From Cytophagales bacterium (GTDB lineage Bacteria > Bacteroidota > Bacteroidia > Cytophagales > Cyclobacteriaceae), in contig DPLR01000041.1 in NCBI GenBank assembly GCA_003541895.1, positions 1 to 7,843 of the forward strand: 7,843 nt of DNA. Reading direction: 5' to 3'. The notes below the pieces were generated by a model. That model was given only the letters and a program-made list of their open reading frames with translations. It was not told the origin of the DNA and did no database searches. How positions within the stretch are numbered: the stretch's first letter is position 1; the number at the start of each line of letters is the position of its first letter. Position numbers and translations under genes: made by a program. Shown in pieces: positions 1 to 6,673 of this stretch.

Positions 1-309
1 TTAAACCCAACCGATAAAGAGATTTGGCTGAACTGGTCATTCATTTATTATGAGCAAGGTGAGCACGAAAAAGCTTCTCAAATCTTATTGCAAGGAATGG
101 AAGAGATTCAAAATGAATCTGATTTCTTCTACCGCATGACTGCCTACCTAATCGAAGCAGGCAAATTCAAAGAAGCATTTAATTATTTGCAAAACGGACT
201 TGCATTGAACTTTGAAGGACACCAAGTGTTATTTGATTTTTTTCCGAAACTCGAAACACAAAAAGCATTATTTAAAATCATCGAACAATACAGAAAAGAA
301 AATCCCTGA
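1..309 (+). CDS. TPR-repeat protein, C-terminal fragment (5' end outside window)
   Basis: The reading frame is open from base 1, so this is the end of a longer gene and the internal ATG at 88 is not its start. About 102 residues are visible. They form amphipathic helix pairs of tetratricopeptide type: a unit beginning NPTDKEIWLNWSFIYYEQGE, a second with YRMTAYLIEAGKFKEAFNYL, and a capping helix ending in KIIEQYRKENP. TPR arrays are protein-interaction scaffolds; the partner and the rest of the protein cannot be seen. The TGA stop (307-309) shares its last base with the ATG of the next gene (TGATG), so translation of the two is probably coupled. Any functional link to phosphosulfolactate synthase is inference from this overlap only. 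No signal sequence can be judged because the N-terminus is missing. Confidence 0.8.
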   Translation, partial: LNPTDKEIWLNWSFIYYEQGEHEKASQILLQGMEEIQNESDFFYRMTAYLIEAGKFKEAFNYLQNGLALNFEGHQVLFDFFPKLETQKALFKIIEQYRKENP

Positions 310-1112
310 TGAACTACCAATTAAAAAATTTGCCTGAGCGTACATTAAAGCCCAGAGAATCTGGTTTCACAATGGCCATGGACAAAGGCTTGAGCGTACG
401 CGAAGCAGAAGATTTTATGAGCATTGCCTCTCACCACGTTGATATTGTTAAATTGGGATGGGCAACTTCGTATGTCACACCCAATGTTCAAGATAAAATA
501 AAAGTGTATGCCGATGCCGGAGTGCCATGCTATTTTGGAGGCACACTTTTCGAGGCATTCGTAATCCGAGATCAATTTGAAGATTATCAGCGCGTACTCG
601 ACAAATTCAATCTGCAATACGCAGAGGTTTCTGATGGCTCTATCGATTTAGAGCACGATAAAAAATTAGAATACATTCACAAATTATCGAAGCAGGTAAC
701 AGTGTTGAGTGAAGTTGGCTCTAAAGATGCGGACAAAATTATTCCTCCATACAAATGGATTGAATTGATGCAAACCGAATTAGAAGCAGGGGCCTGGAAG
801 GTAATTGGAGAAGCGCGTGAAAGTGGCAATGTGGGCTTGTTCCGCTCAACCGGTGAAGTTCGCTCAGGATTGGTACAAGAAATTTTAACCAAGATTCCAT
901 TTGAGAGAATCATTTGGGAAGCCCCTCAAAAAGCACAGCAAGTGTGGTTCATTCAATTGATCGGTGCTAATGTAAACTTGGGCAACATTGCACCCAACGA
1001 AGTGATTCCATTAGAAACTATTCGGTTGGGTTTGCGTGGCGATACGTTTCTGCATTTTCTCGGCATCGAGCGTAAAAAAGATAAAAGCGCACCCCCATTT
1101 CATGCTGACTGA
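309..1112 (+). CDS. Phosphosulfolactate synthase family protein (ComA/HSA32-like)
   Basis: This 267-residue protein matches the phosphosulfolactate synthase family, a TIM-barrel enzyme that adds sulfite to phosphoenolpyruvate to give (2R)-phospho-3-sulfolactate. The reaction is the first step of archaeal coenzyme M synthesis and of sulfolactate formation in some bacteria; plant HSA32 proteins are homologues. Family motifs visible in order are MDKGLS (24-29), VKLGWATS (47-54), GGTLFE (77-82), EVSDGS (106-111), SEVGSKD (134-140), EARESGN (168-174), WEAPQK (203-208) and LGLRGDTF (240-247). These conserved acidic and lysine positions suggest an active enzyme. The start at 309 gives the usual N-terminus (NYxLKNLPERTxKPRxxG) and overlaps the preceding stop codon. 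In Bacteroidota the product could feed sulfolactate or cysteate and so sulfonolipid synthesis, but nothing in the window shows which. It is cytoplasmic, with no signal peptide. The C-terminal 15 residues are probably a variable tail. Confidence 0.9.
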   Translation: MNYQLKNLPERTLKPRESGFTMAMDKGLSVREAEDFMSIASHHVDIVKLGWATSYVTPNVQDKIKVYADAGVPCYFGGTLFEAFVIRDQFEDYQRVLDKFNLQYAEVSDGSIDLEHDKKLEYIHKLSKQVTVLSEVGSKDADKIIPPYKWIELMQTELEAGAWKVIGEARESGNVGLFRSTGEVRSGLVQEILTKIPFERIIWEAPQKAQQVWFIQLIGANVNLGNIAPNEVIPLETIRLGLRGDTFLHFLGIERKKDKSAPPFHAD

Positions 1113-1206
1113 AAGAAAAATAATATTTAAATGATTGATTTTTAATCGCTTAGGTATTTTTCAAATCATAATATTACGTGCAGTCCTAATAATATTTTCA
1201 ACAGAT

Positions 1207-1214
1207 TAGCTTTG
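1207..1214 (+). promoter_or_regulatory. Bacteroidota-type -7 promoter element upstream of aroE
   Basis: TAGCTTTG, followed by CA, fits the TAnnTTTG -7 consensus used by the primary sigma factor of Bacteroidota. It lies in the 166-base gap after comA, 64 bases before the aroE ATG, and would give a leader of roughly 55-60 nucleotides. No convincing TTTG -33 element lies 19-23 bases upstream, which lowers confidence. The leader is AT-rich. The aroE start has a run of A residues and no Shine-Dalgarno sequence, as is common in this phylum. Confidence 0.45.
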
Positions 1215-1278
1215 CATCCTTCTGCAGATTTCAAAGGTATACGTAAGGATTTTTGCTATTGTAATTAACCTCAAAAAA

Positions 1279-2022
1279 ATGGAAAAAAAATTTGGCTTAA
1301 TCGGATCAACAGTTAGTCATTCGTTTTCGAAATCGTATTTCGATGAAAAGTTTTTCCGCGAAGGCCTACGCGATTATCACTATGACTTATACGCGTTGAG
1401 TTCGGTTGACGAGTTGAAAAAATTGCTTGAAGAAAACCCCGAGTTATGCGGGCTAAACGTAACCATTCCTTATAAAGAAAAAGTAATTAAGTTTTTGAGC
1501 GACATTGATACTGCCGCAAAAAAAATAGGTGCGGTAAACGTAATCAAGATTCAGAACGGAAAATTGAAAGGATTTAACACCGATAGTGATGCGTTTTATG
1601 AAACAGTAGAGAAGTGGTTTCCTCATATAGAAAATGCAAGAGCATTGGTGCTGGGCACGGGTGGTTCGTCAAAGGCTGTACAACAGGCGCTGAAAAAATT
1701 ATCCATCCCGTTTGATACAGTCTCGCGCGAAAAAGAAAAAGGCACTTTCACGTATGAAGACCTCGAAAAAAATAAGAACATCATTTCAAACGCTAACCTG
1801 ATTATCAATACGACACCGCTGGGAATGTCGCCAGATACGAACAACTTCCCTCCTATTGATTACGATCTGATTACGCCACAACATTTTGTTTACGATCTGA
1901 TCTACAACCCAGCTCGCACTCTTTTCATTCAAAAAGCGGACATGCGCGGAGCAACCGTGAAAAATGGATTGGAGATGCTACAGATTCAAGCTGAAAAAGC
2001 TTGGGCCATCTGGAACAATTAG
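1279..2022 (+). CDS. aroE: Shikimate dehydrogenase (NADP+-dependent type)
   Basis: AroE reduces 3-dehydroshikimate to shikimate, the fourth step of chorismate and aromatic amino-acid synthesis, in the cytoplasm. The 247-residue protein carries the substrate-binding SHSFSK segment (13-18), NVTIPYKE (60-67) with catalytic Lys66, GAVN (84-87) and FNTD (99-102) with catalytic Asp102. The Rossmann dinucleotide loop is GTGGSSKA (126-133), and NTTPLGM (177-183), YNP (209-211) and GLEMLQ (230-235) complete the family pattern. At 247 residues it is shorter than the roughly 270 of the E. coli enzyme. The cofactor-phosphate loop reads VSREK (148-152) where E. coli has an NRT motif. Arg150 is retained, so NADP preference remains plausible. 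The ATG at 1279 places the first beta strand (FGLIGS) immediately after the start, as expected. A -7 promoter element at 1207-1214 probably drives it, and uvrB follows after 89 bases on the same strand. Confidence 0.95.
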   Translation: MEKKFGLIGSTVSHSFSKSYFDEKFFREGLRDYHYDLYALSSVDELKKLLEENPELCGLNVTIPYKEKVIKFLSDIDTAAKKIGAVNVIKIQNGKLKGFNTDSDAFYETVEKWFPHIENARALVLGTGGSSKAVQQALKKLSIPFDTVSREKEKGTFTYEDLEKNKNIISNANLIINTTPLGMSPDTNNFPPIDYDLITPQHFVYDLIYNPARTLFIQKADMRGATVKNGLEMLQIQAEKAWAIWNN

Positions 2023-2049
2023 TTATTTGTTAAACGTTAATGGTTAATC
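2022..2049 (+). repeat. Four imperfect GTTAATN heptamers, plus orientation
   Basis: Starting on the last base of the aroE stop codon, the sequence divides into consecutive 7-base units GTTATTT, GTTAAAC, GTTAATG and GTTAATC. Each begins GTTA. A matching set in the opposite orientation lies at 2076-2103. The units are visible directly; their role is unknown. Confidence 0.6.
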
Positions 2050-2075
2050 GTGAAGAAATTCTATTCGCGATGAGC

Positions 2076-2103
2076 AAATAACTATTAACGAATTCCAATT
2101 AAC
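2076..2103 (-). repeat. Four imperfect GTTAATN heptamers, minus orientation
   Basis: Read on the minus strand from 2103 to 2076, the units are GTTAATT, GGAATTC, GTTAATA and GTTATTT; three of the four begin GTTA. Together with 2022-2049 they form an inverted arrangement around a 26-base spacer. The outermost plus-orientation unit and the innermost minus-orientation unit are exact complements: TAGTTATTTG at 2020-2029 can pair with CAAATAACTA at 2075-2084. The array ends eight bases before the uvrB ATG. Confidence 0.6.
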
Positions 2104-2111
2104 TTTCCAGA

Positions 2112-4133
2112 ATGGATTTTGAACTCTCAAGTGAATACGTACCTACCGGAGATCAGCCCAACGCGATCAAACAATTAGTTGCAGGGATAGAAGCGGGCGA
2201 GCCTCATCAAACTTTATTGGGCGTAACTGGATCGGGTAAAACGTTTACTATTGCCAATGTAGTTGCGCAAGTAAATCGGCCAACATTGGTGCTCAGCCAC
2301 AACAAAACCTTGGCCGCTCAGCTGTATGGAGAGTTCAAACAATTCTTTCCCGAGAATGCGGTTGAATATTTTATCTCGTACTACGATTACTATCAGCCTG
2401 AAGCCTACATTCCTTCATCTAACCTTTACATTGAAAAAGATTTATCGATCAATGAAGAGATAGAGAAACTCAGATTGAGCGCAACATCATCGCTTCTTAC
2501 AGGCCGAAGAGATGTTTTGGTGGTTGCTTCGGTAAGTTGCATTTACGGTATTGGTAACCCGGAAGAGTTTGGTAAAAATCGAATTGAATTAAGTGTTGGT
2601 CAAATCATTCCACGGAACAAACTTTTGTTTGCGCTGGTAGATATTTTGTACAGCAGAACTGAAGTTGAATTCAAACGCGGCACCTTTCGTGTGAAAGGAG
2701 ATACAGTGGATATTTTTCTTGCGTATGCTGACTATGCGGTTCGCGTTTATTTTTTCGGAGACGAAATTGAAACCATTCAGGCAATCGACCCTGCTTCAGG
2801 AAAAAAAATATCGGATGAGAAAAGAGTCACTATTTTTCCTGCCAATCTTTTCGTTACCGGCAAAGATTTGTTGAATCTCGCCATTCGCGAAATTCAGGAT
2901 GACATGGTGTTGCAAGTACAGATGTACGAGCAAGAGCGAAAATTTCTTGAAGCAAAACGATTAAAAGAAAGAGTTGAGTTTGATCTTGAAATGATGCGCG
3001 AGTTAGGCTATTGTAGCGGTATCGAAAATTATTCGCGTTACTTTGATCGCAGAAAAGCAGGTGCAAGGCCTTTCTGTTTGATTGATTATTTTCCCGATGA
3101 TTTTCTGATGGTGATTGATGAAAGTCATGCCACCATTCCACAGATTCGCGCCATGTGGGGCGGTGATCGCTCGCGCAAAGTAAATTTAGTTGATTACGGA
3201 TTCCGTCTTCCATCCGCCATGGACAATCGGCCATTAACATTCAACGAATTTGAATCGATGTTAAACCAAGTGGTCTATGTCAGTGCAACGCCATCCGAAT
3301 ATGAATTGCGAAAATCGGAAGGCATTGTAGTTGAACAATTGATTCGCCCAACGGGTTTGCTCGATCCGGAAATTGATGTTCGCCCCAGTAAAAATCAGAT
3401 CGATGATTTACTGGAAGAGATTGATGAACGCGTCAAGAAAAAAGAGCGCGTGTTAGTAACAACACTTACCAAGCGCATGGCTGAAGAATTGACAAAATTT
3501 TTAGAACGCGCCTCAGTTAAGTGCCGATATCTGCACAGCGAAGTTGATACACTTGACCGCGTAGAAATTTTGCGCGAACTGCGCCTCGGGGTTTTTGATG
3601 TGCTGGTAGGTGTCAATCTTTTGCGCGAAGGTTTGGATTTACCTGAGGTTTCTTTGGTGGCCATCATGGATGCGGACAAAGAAGGTTTTCTGCGCAACGT
3701 GCGATCACTCGTACAAACCATTGGCCGTGCCGCGCGAAATGAAAACGGCCGCGTGATTATGTATGCTGATAGAGTAACAGATTCCATGCAAGTGGCCATG
3801 GACGAAACCAATCGCAGAAGAAAAATTCAAATCGATTACAACCAAGCCAACGGCATCACGCCACGCACAGTAATTAAATCAATAGATGCCATTCTTGGCC
3901 AGACCAAAGTGGCCGATTCAAAAAAATCGATTCGCAAATATTATGTTGAAAGTGAAGAGCCTTCACTCGCGGCCGATCCGGTGGTTGCTTATCTTCCAAA
4001 AGAGGAGTTGACCAAAATGATAGAGCAAACCAAAAAGGCGATGGACAAAGCTGCGAAAGACCTGGAGTTCATCGAAGCAGCACGGTTGCGCGATGAATAT
4101 TTGGCTCTTCAAAAATTAGTGGCGCAAAAATAA
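2112..4133 (+). CDS. uvrB: UvrABC excinuclease subunit B
   Basis: UvrB is the central helicase-like subunit of nucleotide excision repair. It receives damaged DNA from UvrA, verifies the lesion and recruits UvrC for incision. The 673-residue protein is full length for the family. It shows PTGDQPNAI (11-19), Walker A GVTGSGKT (37-44), and the damage-verifying beta-hairpin with its tyrosines at [12 protein letters not shown] (90-101). The Walker B motif is DESHA (336-340), followed by SATP (391-394), the motif V region [15 protein letters not shown] (500-514) and the motif VI arginines in QTIGRAARN (535-543). The C-terminal UVR domain that contacts UvrC and UvrA spans about 634-669, with [12 protein letters not shown]. 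No key residue is missing. The ATG at 2112 gives the standard N-terminus; no Shine-Dalgarno sequence is seen. No clear -7 element lies in the 89-base gap after aroE, so it may be transcribed with aroE or from a promoter I cannot recognise. Confidence 0.98.
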   Translation: MDFELSSEYVPTGDQPNAIKQLVAGIEAGEPHQTLLGVTGSGKTFTIANVVAQVNRPTLVLSHNKTLAAQLYGEFKQFFPENAVEYFISYYDYYQPEAYIPSSNLYIEKDLSINEEIEKLRLSATSSLLTGRRDVLVVASVSCIYGIGNPEEFGKNRIELSVGQIIPRNKLLFALVDILYSRTEVEFKRGTFRVKGDTVDIFLAYADYAVRVYFFGDEIETIQAIDPASGKKISDEKRVTIFPANLFVTGKDLLNLAIREIQDDMVLQVQMYEQERKFLEAKRLKERVEFDLEMMRELGYCSGIENYSRYFDRRKAGARPFCLIDYFPDDFLMVIDESHATIPQIRAMWGGDRSRKVNLVDYGFRLPSAMDNRPLTFNEFESMLNQVVYVSATPSEYELRKSEGIVVEQLIRPTGLLDPEIDVRPSKNQIDDLLEEIDERVKKKERVLVTTLTKRMAEELTKFLERASVKCRYLHSEVDTLDRVEILRELRLGVFDVLVGVNLLREGLDLPEVSLVAIMDADKEGFLRNVRSLVQTIGRAARNENGRVIMYADRVTDSMQVAMDETNRRRKIQIDYNQANGITPRTVIKSIDAILGQTKVADSKKSIRKYYVESEEPSLAADPVVAYLPKEELTKMIEQTKKAMDKAAKDLEFIEAARLRDEYLALQKLVAQK

Positions 4134-4162
4134 ATTCATCGTTTCTACATCACTAAAAAATT

Positions 4163-4188
4163 GCTGATCTTTCAATCTGAAAATCAGC
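4163..4188 (+). repeat. Hairpin between uvrB and the YCF48-like gene
   Basis: GCTGAT (4163-4168) and TTTCA (4170-4174) pair with TGAAAATCAGC (4178-4188). This gives an 11-bp stem with one bulged C and a 3-base loop. On the plus strand no T-run follows; the hairpin ends five bases before the ATG at 4194. On the minus strand it is followed within two bases by TTTTTT (complement of 4155-4160), the form of an intrinsic terminator. It could attenuate or end uvrB transcription or affect initiation of the next gene; its function is inference. Confidence 0.5.
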
Positions 4189-4193
4189 TAACA

Positions 4194-5216
4194 ATGAAAG
4201 GCCTGTACATTCTTGCAATTGTTATCTCCACATTCAATCTGTTGGCGCAGGATTATCAATGGAAAAATATTCCGATCAATTCAAAGTCTTCATTCCGCGC
4301 CATCTCGGTTGTCAACAACAAAGTAGTTTGGGTAGGCGGCACCAAAGGAACACTTGGCCGATCAATCGATGGTGCAAAGACTTGGAAATATATTCAAGTA
4401 AAAAATTTTGAATCCCTTGATTTCCGCTCGGTCTATGCTTTTGATTCACTTCATATTGTTATTGCCAATGCAGGTTCTCCCGCGTTAATTCTTGTCACCA
4501 CTGATGGTGGTAAATATTGGAAAGAAGTTTATCGTAATGAAACGAAAGAAGCATTCATTGATGGAATGGATTTTTGGAACAAAGAACATGGTGTGATCTA
4601 TGGCGACCCCATCAACGGGAAAATGCTTTTGGCGTATACCATTGACGGAGGAAATTCTTGGACAGAAGCGCCAGAAACTAAACGACCAGTATTAAAAGAA
4701 GGTGAAGCTTCATTTGCAGCCAGTGGCACAGGCATCCGTTGCTACGGCAAGAAAAAAATAGTGATCACTACAGGAGGAAAAGTTTCACGCTTATGGACGA
4801 CTGAAGATGTTGGAGAAACTTGGAGCGTTTCAGAAATTCCCATCCTGCAAGAAGTTGAAAGTGCCGGTGCTTTCTCATCTATTTTTTGGAATAAGAAAGG
4901 TGTGATCGTAGGTGGTGATTATAAAAAAGATTCGCAGACTGGGCAGCATGTGTATGTCACCATTGACAAAGGTCAGCATTGGGGTTTGCCTATTCGCCCG
5001 ACACGTGGCTTGCGCGAAGCTGTTGAATACTTAGAAAATGACTATCTGGTTGCGGTTGGCCCGCAGGGCGCAGATCAATCGAACGATGGTGGAGTTAACT
5101 GGACTGCACTCTCTGATGAAAAAGGTTTTCATACCATTCGTAAAGCGCGCGATGGTTCTTTGGTTGTAGCTGCTGGCAATGGAAAAATTGCCATGATTAC
5201 TAAAAAAGAAAAGTAG
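4194..5216 (+). CDS. Secreted YCF48-like / Asp-box beta-propeller protein
   Basis: This 340-residue protein begins with a signal peptide (MKGLYILAIVISTFNLLA, likely cleavage before QD), so it is exported. The mature part is a propeller of Asp-box repeats with the form S/T-x-D-x-G-x-x-W: SIDGAKTW (57-64), TTDGGKYW (102-109), TIDGGNSW (149-156), TEDVGETW (203-210), TIDKGQHW (256-263) and SNDGGVNW (296-303). This is the YCF48/BNR-like fold. Such proteins are often labelled oxidoreductase or photosystem assembly factor in Bacteroidota, but no such activity is supported here. Sialidase activity is not supported either, because Asp boxes alone do not indicate it. It probably acts in the periplasm or at the cell surface, with unknown ligand. 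It lacks the C-terminal type IX secretion sorting domain seen on many secreted Bacteroidota proteins. The frame is also open from a TTG at 4161, but ATG 4194 places the signal peptide correctly. Confidence 0.85.
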   Translation: MKGLYILAIVISTFNLLAQDYQWKNIPINSKSSFRAISVVNNKVVWVGGTKGTLGRSIDGAKTWKYIQVKNFESLDFRSVYAFDSLHIVIANAGSPALILVTTDGGKYWKEVYRNETKEAFIDGMDFWNKEHGVIYGDPINGKMLLAYTIDGGNSWTEAPETKRPVLKEGEASFAASGTGIRCYGKKKIVITTGGKVSRLWTTEDVGETWSVSEIPILQEVESAGAFSSIFWNKKGVIVGGDYKKDSQTGQHVYVTIDKGQHWGLPIRPTRGLREAVEYLENDYLVAVGPQGADQSNDGGVNWTALSDEKGFHTIRKARDGSLVVAAGNGKIAMITKKEK

Positions 5217-5224
5217 AATTAGTA

Positions 5225-5247
5225 TCACGCAAAGGCGAGGCACTAAG
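5225..5247 (+). repeat. Possible degenerate copy of a CACGCAAAGGCG-type intergenic repeat
   Basis: The stretch begins TCACGCAAAGGCGAGGC and continues ACTAAG, just after the stop of the propeller gene. It resembles the GCAAAGNCGC(T/A)AAG octamer-like intergenic repeats found in many bacterial genomes, here decayed to a single partial copy. The identification rests on resemblance recalled from other genomes and is tentative. Confidence 0.3.
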
Positions 5248-5261
5248 AAATAATCTGAGAG

Positions 5262-5276
5262 ATGGCTCTACGCCAT
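5262..5276 (+). terminator. Weak hairpin after the YCF48-like gene
   Basis: ATGGC (5262-5266) pairs with GCCAT (5272-5276) around the loop TCTAC, 46 bases past the propeller stop codon. A G-T pair can extend it by one. No T-run follows, so it is only a possible transcript end. Confidence 0.25.
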
Positions 5277-5296
5277 TGTGTGAAAAAGGCTTTCGC

Positions 5297-5328
5297 GTTG
5301 GTCATCACAGGCAAACTCACTAATTTGC
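5297..5328 (+). promoter_or_regulatory. Possible promoter for the small exported protein
   Basis: GTTG (5297-5300; consensus TTTG) is followed after 20 bases by TAATTTGC (5321-5328). This approximates the Bacteroidota -33/-7 pair, but the -7 element is one base short of TAnnTTTG. It lies 20 bases before the ATG at 5348, so the leader would be very short. Low confidence. Confidence 0.25.
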
Positions 5329-5347
5329 ACGCAAAAATAATTTGATC

Positions 5348-5776
5348 ATGTTTAGAAAATTCTTGTTGACTTCGCTGTGTTGTGCATGTGTCACTTTTAT
5401 TCACGCCCAAAGCACTCACGATTTTATGGTGGGCGGTGGTTTCGATCTTTTAAAAACGGATAATCATAAATTATTGAACAAAGCTCAACTCGGTTTGGAA
5501 GCCAACTATTTTGTAGTTAGGCATGTTGGCCTTACCGTTGGCACCGAACTGTGGACTACCAATCAAAAGAGTTCGTTTGTCATGGGCGCACGTTGGTACG
5601 CCAATGACAATGTGTTCGCGCGCTTCCGCGGACTGATCGGTGCTAACGATGCTACCTTCGGTGCGGGCTACTCCAAAGCCATGGACAGCAATTTACGTTT
5701 TGAAGGCATTGGCGATTACTACATTGGCGCAGGTGCTTTCGCCATAAGGATTGGGGTGAGTTATGTTTTGAAGTGA
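5348..5776 (+). CDS. Small exported protein, possible outer-membrane beta-barrel, function unknown
   Basis: This 142-residue protein starts with a signal peptide (MFRKFLLTSLCCACVTFIHA, likely cleaved before QS). The signal contains two adjacent cysteines and one nearby, but no L-x-G/A-C lipobox fits well, so signal peptidase I is more likely. The mature part is rich in Gly and aromatic residues. It alternates hydrophobic and polar residues in short strands such as HDFMVGGGFDLL, QLGLEANYFVV, VGLTVGTELWT, SFVMGARWYA and AFAIRIGVSYVL, like small outer-membrane barrels of Bacteroidota. I do not recognise a named family. The ATG at 5348 is preferred over an in-frame TTG at 5342 because it starts directly at the basic n-region. 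Base composition is ordinary: one 60-base block at 5641-5700 has 30 G+C. It lies 131 bases after the propeller gene and 48 bases before the AT-rich HEPN gene. Confidence 0.65.
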   Translation: MFRKFLLTSLCCACVTFIHAQSTHDFMVGGGFDLLKTDNHKLLNKAQLGLEANYFVVRHVGLTVGTELWTTNQKSSFVMGARWYANDNVFARFRGLIGANDATFGAGYSKAMDSNLRFEGIGDYYIGAGAFAIRIGVSYVLK

Positions 5777-5824
5777 TTTATTTTCAATGTCGCTAAATGT
5801 TTCTTAACCAATTGAATTAGGAAT

Positions 5825-6559
5825 ATGATTAACGTCTATGAAAATACTTTAAGATCATTGATTAATGACATTATTGGGAGTGACGACAACGCGCCATATA
5901 AAATTTCTGAAGAACGGATTTCGAAATGGAAAGAAAAAAGAGAAATAGAACACAAAAAGAATAATGGTATTCCTTATGAGAACAGGTTAATTTATTATTC
6001 AGATTTTTATGACCTAAAAACAATCATTTTAAAGAATTGGGAATTATTTTTACCAATACTCTTGGATAAAAAAAGATTTGACGTATTCTTTTCAGAAGTG
6101 GAGAATTATAGAAATACTGTTGCCCATGGGAGAAATTTAATCTCCTCACAAGAAAATCTATTAAAGGGCATCACTTTTGATCTGAGGAATTTAATTACAA
6201 TCTATCATAACAAAAATGAGATGAAGGAAGATTTTTTTATTGAGATATTAAGAATTAATGATAATCTAGGGAATATTTGGGGTAACGCTTCACCAGCTAA
6301 GAACCCTGTATTGAGAGTTGGCGACCAATATGAATTATTTATTGAAGCTAATGACCCGAAGGATAGAGAAATTGAATATGAAATATTTCTTATAGGTGAG
6401 AAATTCAGAATTACGCAAACCAAACCACGCATTAATTTCGTGATAGAGAGCAGTATGATTTCAAAGATGACTACACTTTACTTAAAAGCCAGAACCCCGA
6501 ATTCGGAGTATAAAAATGAAGCATTAAAAACTATCTCCGTTACAATACTACCAAAGTAG
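5825..6559 (+). CDS. HEPN-domain protein (Swt1-like) with Ig-like C-terminal region
   Basis: This 244-residue protein has a helical N-terminal half ending in ENYRNTVAHGRN (93-104). That segment carries the R-x4-H motif (Arg96, His101) that forms the catalytic pair of HEPN ribonucleases. The surrounding pattern, with a W-E-L-F helix (72-75), a DKKRFDVFFSEVENYRN helix and a following LLKGITFDLRNLI helix, resembles the Swt1-like HEPN group. Such domains occur in RNA-cleaving toxins, abortive-infection and other defence proteins, but also in non-catalytic forms. Residues about 160-244 are beta-rich (VLRVGDQYELFIEAND, then REIEYEIF and TLYLKARTPN), like a single Ig/cadherin-type sandwich. No signal peptide or membrane segment is seen, so it is cytoplasmic. 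The gene is strikingly AT-rich compared with its neighbours (15, 13 and 17 G+C in three 60-base blocks), which suggests horizontal acquisition. No antitoxin or partner is adjacent. The ATG at 5825 follows TAGGA, which is close for a ribosome site. Confidence 0.75.
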   Translation: MINVYENTLRSLINDIIGSDDNAPYKISEERISKWKEKREIEHKKNNGIPYENRLIYYSDFYDLKTIILKNWELFLPILLDKKRFDVFFSEVENYRNTVAHGRNLISSQENLLKGITFDLRNLITIYHNKNEMKEDFFIEILRINDNLGNIWGNASPAKNPVLRVGDQYELFIEANDPKDREIEYEIFLIGEKFRITQTKPRINFVIESSMISKMTTLYLKARTPNSEYKNEALKTISVTILPK

Positions 6560-6564
6560 CTTGC

Positions 6565-6602
6565 ACTTAAGGAAAGTCTATGAAGCCTTACTTAAGTTTA
6601 TT
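6565..6602 (+). terminator. Possible terminator after the HEPN gene
   Basis: ACTTAAG (6565-6571) can pair with CTTAAGT (6591-6597) across a 19-base loop, and TTTATT follows. It starts six bases past the HEPN stop codon. The stem is AT-rich and the loop large, so confidence is modest. Confidence 0.3.
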
Positions 6603-6646
6603 ATCACAATAAGACCTTCTCAGAAGAAGAACCTAGTTTTCAAAGC

Positions 6647-6670
6647 AAGCTCAAAAGGCTCCTCGAGCTT
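6647..6670 (-). terminator. Possible terminator after the symporter gene (minus strand)
   Basis: On the minus strand, three bases past the symporter stop, AAGCTC (6670-6665) can pair with GAGCTT (6652-6647) around a 12-base loop. An alternative smaller hairpin, GCTC-GAG-GAGC, is followed by CTTTT. Either could end the convergent minus-strand transcript, but no strong T-run follows the larger stem. Confidence 0.3.
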
Positions 6671-6673
6671 CTC

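Noticed and set aside
88..90. ATG at 88 as the start of a 73-residue protein
   Set aside because: The frame is open back to base 1 and the upstream residues continue the TPR pattern, so it is internal to a longer gene.
2854..3240. 128-codon open frame on the minus strand inside uvrB
   Set aside because: It is a shadow of the conserved uvrB coding sequence with no recognisable domain.
3395..3811. 138-codon open frame on the minus strand inside uvrB
   Set aside because: It is antisense to the most conserved part of uvrB (motifs V and VI), its product is a Ser/Arg/Thr-rich low-complexity sequence, and no promoter or family match is seen.
4161..4193. TTG at 4161 as the start of the propeller protein
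   Set aside because: It would put 11 extra residues before a well-formed signal peptide and start next to the hairpin; ATG 4194 fits better.
5342..5347. TTG at 5342 as the start of the small exported protein
   Set aside because: An ATG two codons later begins a standard signal peptide.
5777..5824. Promoter for the HEPN gene (TTTG at 5767 and TAAATGTT at 5794)
   Set aside because: The spacing is 23 bases and the -7 element misses two consensus positions, so it cannot be told from AT-rich background.
6616..6626. CTTCTCAGAAG palindrome in the HEPN-symporter gap
   Set aside because: The arms are separated by one base, too tight for a hairpin, and no T-run follows; it is more likely a chance palindrome.
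5777..6673. Mobile-element boundaries (direct or inverted repeats, integrase, tRNA end) around the AT-rich HEPN gene
   Set aside because: I looked for matching flanking repeats on both sides and found none of useful length; no transposase or integrase is present.
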